Assembly (NCBI GenBank): GCA_023333565.1
Contig: JAJKFH010000102.1
Location: forward strand, 7,147,001 to 7,211,000
DNA length: 64,000 nucleotides
Direction: 5' to 3'
Source: Puffinus mauretanicus
Lineage: Eukaryota > Chordata > Aves > Procellariiformes > Procellariidae
The notes under the pieces are model-generated. The model was not told where the DNA came from, ran no database searches, and saw only the letters and a list, made by a program, of their open reading frames with translations. Position numbers and translations under genes: made by a program. This document shows positions 61,300 through 64,000 of this stretch, piece after piece (positions within the stretch are counted from its first letter, which is position 1; every line of letters begins with the position of its first letter).

Positions 61300-62676
61300 G
61301 GATAGGTTATAATGAGGTCAGCCTGACCTCGGTGCCGGGGAAGATTATGGAGCGGTTCGTTTTGAGGGCACTCACGAGCCATCTCCGAGACAACCAGGGG
61401 ACCAGGCCCAGCCAGCATGGGTTCATGGAAGGCAGGTCCTGCTTGACCAACCTGATCTCCTTCTATGAGCAGGTGACCCGCTTCGTGGATGAGGGAAAGG
61501 CTGTGGATGTGGTCTGCCTGGACTTCAGTAAAGCCTTTGACACTGTCTCCCACAGCATTCTCCTAGGGAAGCTGGCGACTCACGGCCTAGACAGGTGCAC
61601 TCTTCGCTGGGTAAAAAACTGGCTGGACGGCCGGGCCCAGAGAGTTGTGGTGAACAGAGTTAAATCCAGTTGGTGGCGGTCACAAGTGGTGTTCCCCAGG
61701 GCTCAGTTTTGGGGCTGGTCCTGTTCAATATCTTTATCAATGATCCGGGTGAGGGGATTAAGTGCTTCCTCAGTAAGTTTGCAGATGACACCAAGTTGGG
61801 CAGGAGTGTTGATCTGCTCGAGGATAGGAAGGCTCTGCAGAGGGACCTGGACAGGCTGGATTGATGGGCTGAGGCCAACTGTATGAGGTTTAACAAGACC
61901 AAGTGCCAGGTCCTGCACTTCGGCCACTACAACACCAGGCAACGCTACAGGCTTGGGGAAGAGTGGCTGGAAAGCTGCCCAGAGGAAAAGGACCTGGGGG
62001 TGCTGGTTGACAGCCGGCTGAACATGAGCCGGCAGTGTGCCCAGGTGGCCAAGAAGGCCAATGGCATCCTGGCCTGTATCAGAAATAGTGTGGCCAGCAG
62101 GAGCAGGGAGGTGATGGTGCCCCTGTACTCGGCACTGGTGAGGCCGCACCTCGAATACTGTGTTCAGTTTTGGGCCCCTCACTGCAAGAAGGACATGGAG
62201 GTGCTGGAGCGTGTCCAGAGGAGGGCAACAAAGCTGGTGAAGGGCCTGGAGCACAAGTCTTATGAGGAGCGGCTGAGGGAACTGGGACTGTTCAGTCTGG
62301 AGAAGAGGAGGCTGAGGGGAGACCTCATCGCGCTCTACAACTACCTGAAAGGAGGTTGTAGCGAGGTGGGTGTTGGTCTCTTCTCCCGAGTAACAAGCGA
62401 TAGGACGAGAGGAAATGGCCTCAAGTTGCGCCAAGGGAGGTTTAGGCTGGACATTAGGAGAAATTTCTCTACTGAAAGAGTGGTCAGGCCTTGGAAGAGG
62501 CTGCCCAGGGAAGTGGTTGAGTCACCATCCCTGGAAGTATTTAAAAGACGTGTAGATGAGGTGCTTAGGGACATGGTGTAGTGAGCATGGTGGTGTTGGG
62601 TTGACAGTTGGACTGGATGATCTTAGAGGTCTTTTCCAACCTTAATGATTCTATGATTCTATTCTATGATTCTATG
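61300..62676 (+). mobile_element. CR1 LINE, 5'-truncated, with partial reverse transcriptase
   Basis: The element enters at the reverse-transcriptase finger region (SLTSVPGKIMERF) and shows SQHGFMEGRSCLTNL, then VVCLDFSKAFDTVSH (RT block with the first catalytic Asp), then [28 protein letters not shown] follows (the FADD box with two catalytic Asp) and then the long C-terminal domain to VLRDMV plus stop at 62579-62581. The 3'UTR and ATTCTATG repeats follow to 62676. It is a dead copy: the 5' half is missing and the frame is broken twice (see pseudogene entry). The C-terminal open frame 61883-62581 is otherwise intact, implying a fairly young insertion. Confidence 0.96.
61302..62581 (+). pseudogene. 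CR1 ORF2 remnant (reverse transcriptase), frameshifted and stopped
   Basis: Three successive open segments cover one protein. The first runs in frame 3 to about 61676; the second in frame 2 from about 61670 to a TGA at 61862-61864; the third, again in frame 2, to the true stop at 62579-62581. The frame change fits loss of one base near 61676 (GGTGGCGGTCAC). The TGA stands where an Arg codon is expected between LDRLD and WAEANC, as from a CGA-to-TGA CpG transition. Both are simple single-base decay events. Confidence 0.85.
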
Positions 62677-64000
62677 CTACTTTTGGAAAAGGTTGAGGCA
62701 AAAGTGCAAGTTACGACCCTGACTGGGGATCCCGGCTCCTGCTGAGCTCAGGATCCGTGAAGACCTGTGGGCCAGGGCTGCCGTCTCTCAGGGAGGTAAG
62801 ACACCACTGAAAAGCAGACTGGCTTCGTTTTACCCTTGTGAACGATGGTGTCTCCCAAGCCAACCAGCTTGATAGGGCTTGCAGGAAACCAGTGCCAGCA
62901 GCTGTCTGTGTGTACCTGGCCTTCGTGTTCGGCAGTGACTCCTGCCGAGTTTCTCCTGTTACCACAGCCGTTTCCAAAAGAAACAATGCACATGCTGAAG
63001 TTTAAGATAAAAATGTAGTGGTGTGGTGTGACACTGTGTACCACTGTACTTCACGCCTGACTCAGGGGCATGCAGTAAACTAGAAAAAGCTTTGAGCAGG
63101 TTTCCTCACCCGCTGCTCTTGGCTGCTGCCTTCCCACCGGACTGTCCAGCTGCGAAAGCAGCCAGGGGAAGGTGCTGTCCTTTGGAGCGTTAGCCAAAAA
63201 CAGTGTCCCATAACTCACCAGGCTTCCTTAGTCATCTCTCAGGACATAAATGGTTTGCAAAAACAGAATTATAATCTTTAAAAAAAAATCACGAAGAATC
63301 ACAAATCCTCCAAATTTGCTCCTCTCCCTAGACTTTGTTGATTAGCCAGCTCTTTTTCCACCATAGGGTCTCTCTCTGCTCTATTTCCTCCATAAGGATT
63401 TTGGCTTCTGTTTTTCTATTTGCTTAATTATCTCCCATCAAACTATGAGGTACTGTTTTTGAGATCCTTAAACATCAATATACTATGTATTTTTATTTAA
63501 AGTTCCCTGCCATTTGATCCTTATTTTTAAGTGCTCACTTAAAAGAAGGGGGAAATGTTTGGAAGTAGAGAAATGAGAATTGATCTATAGTTTGAATGCA
63601 AGCCACAAATATGCCATGAGAATATAGACACATGCACACAGTGCCATCAAGAAAAATATCCCAACCCTCCTACACTTTTTACACATTACAACATATTAAA
63701 AAATATTTCTGGTCATAGTGAAATATGATAAAATAAAAAAAAACTACAAAGTTGTCAGTACCTCCAGAATTTTCTACAGAGGCACAGTTCTTGCTCAGAA
63801 AATCTTTCATGACAGTTCATTAACCTAATTTTGATTTTTGGAAGTTGTGGTCTACCAAAAAGAATGCGAATAAAAGAGAAGGAATTAATTTGTTACTAGT
63901 CTAGCTACTACCTGCTCTGGTAAGAAGAACAGCACTTCTATAACAAGAATTAAGATACCATTGGGCAAACCAAGCCCACCTCAGGTGCCTGTATGCTGTG
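62677..64000. other. Intergenic, no gene recognised
   Basis: Slightly GC-richer to 63200, then AT-rich to the end. Minus-strand frames at 62711-63044 have no recognised domain. No repeat assigned. Confidence 0.4.

Overview
The window is nuclear DNA from a bird. It carries the 3' end of the transcription-factor gene SOX5 on the + strand (first about 20.5 kb) and then roughly 43 kb of intergenic DNA. A bird is indicated by CR1 retrotransposons with the avian ATTCTATG-type 3' tail, by an endogenous-retrovirus solo LTR of a kind I recognise from many neoavian genomes (memory, not a search), and by old MIR-like fragments. No complete multi-exon gene other than SOX5 could be supported.

SOX5 region (1-20.8 kb). 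Four coding exons are visible: 9641-9749, 10642-10815, 16566-16782 and 20173-20476. All introns have GT..AG borders and matching phases (0, then 1, 1, 2). Together they encode the last 267 residues of SOX5: the tail of the second coiled-coil region, the whole HMG box split by an intron, and the acidic C-terminus with the stop at 20474-20476. The upstream exons lie before position 1. The introns hold MIR-like fragments, local tandem duplications and a C-poor, G-rich tract, but no convincing nested gene. A canonical AATAAA lies 343 bases after the stop codon.

Downstream region (20.8-64 kb). It alternates between AT-rich blocks with many homeodomain-type TAATTA/ATTA motifs, which are plausible conserved regulatory DNA of a developmental gene desert, and short CpG-rich patches (about 23.8, 28.6, 40.8-41.2, 41.6 and 42.9 kb) that could be unannotated promoters or enhancers. 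Mobile DNA comprises a 542-bp solo LTR with 5-bp target duplications (39047-39588), a CR1 3' end on the - strand (46695-47415), a CR1 tail (51007-51115) and a longer CR1 with part of its reverse transcriptase (61300-62676), broken by one frameshift and one stop. A long pure-purine tract with an adjacent G-rich run sits at 37.4-37.5 kb.

How the parts relate: SOX5 is the only functional gene I can support. The non-coding stretches are candidates for its long-range control, which sequence alone cannot prove. I found no novel multi-gene system; the most useful observations are the short, easily missed SOX5 exon, CpG islands without a known gene, a possible intronic polyadenylation isoform, and several tandem or palindromic motif clusters.
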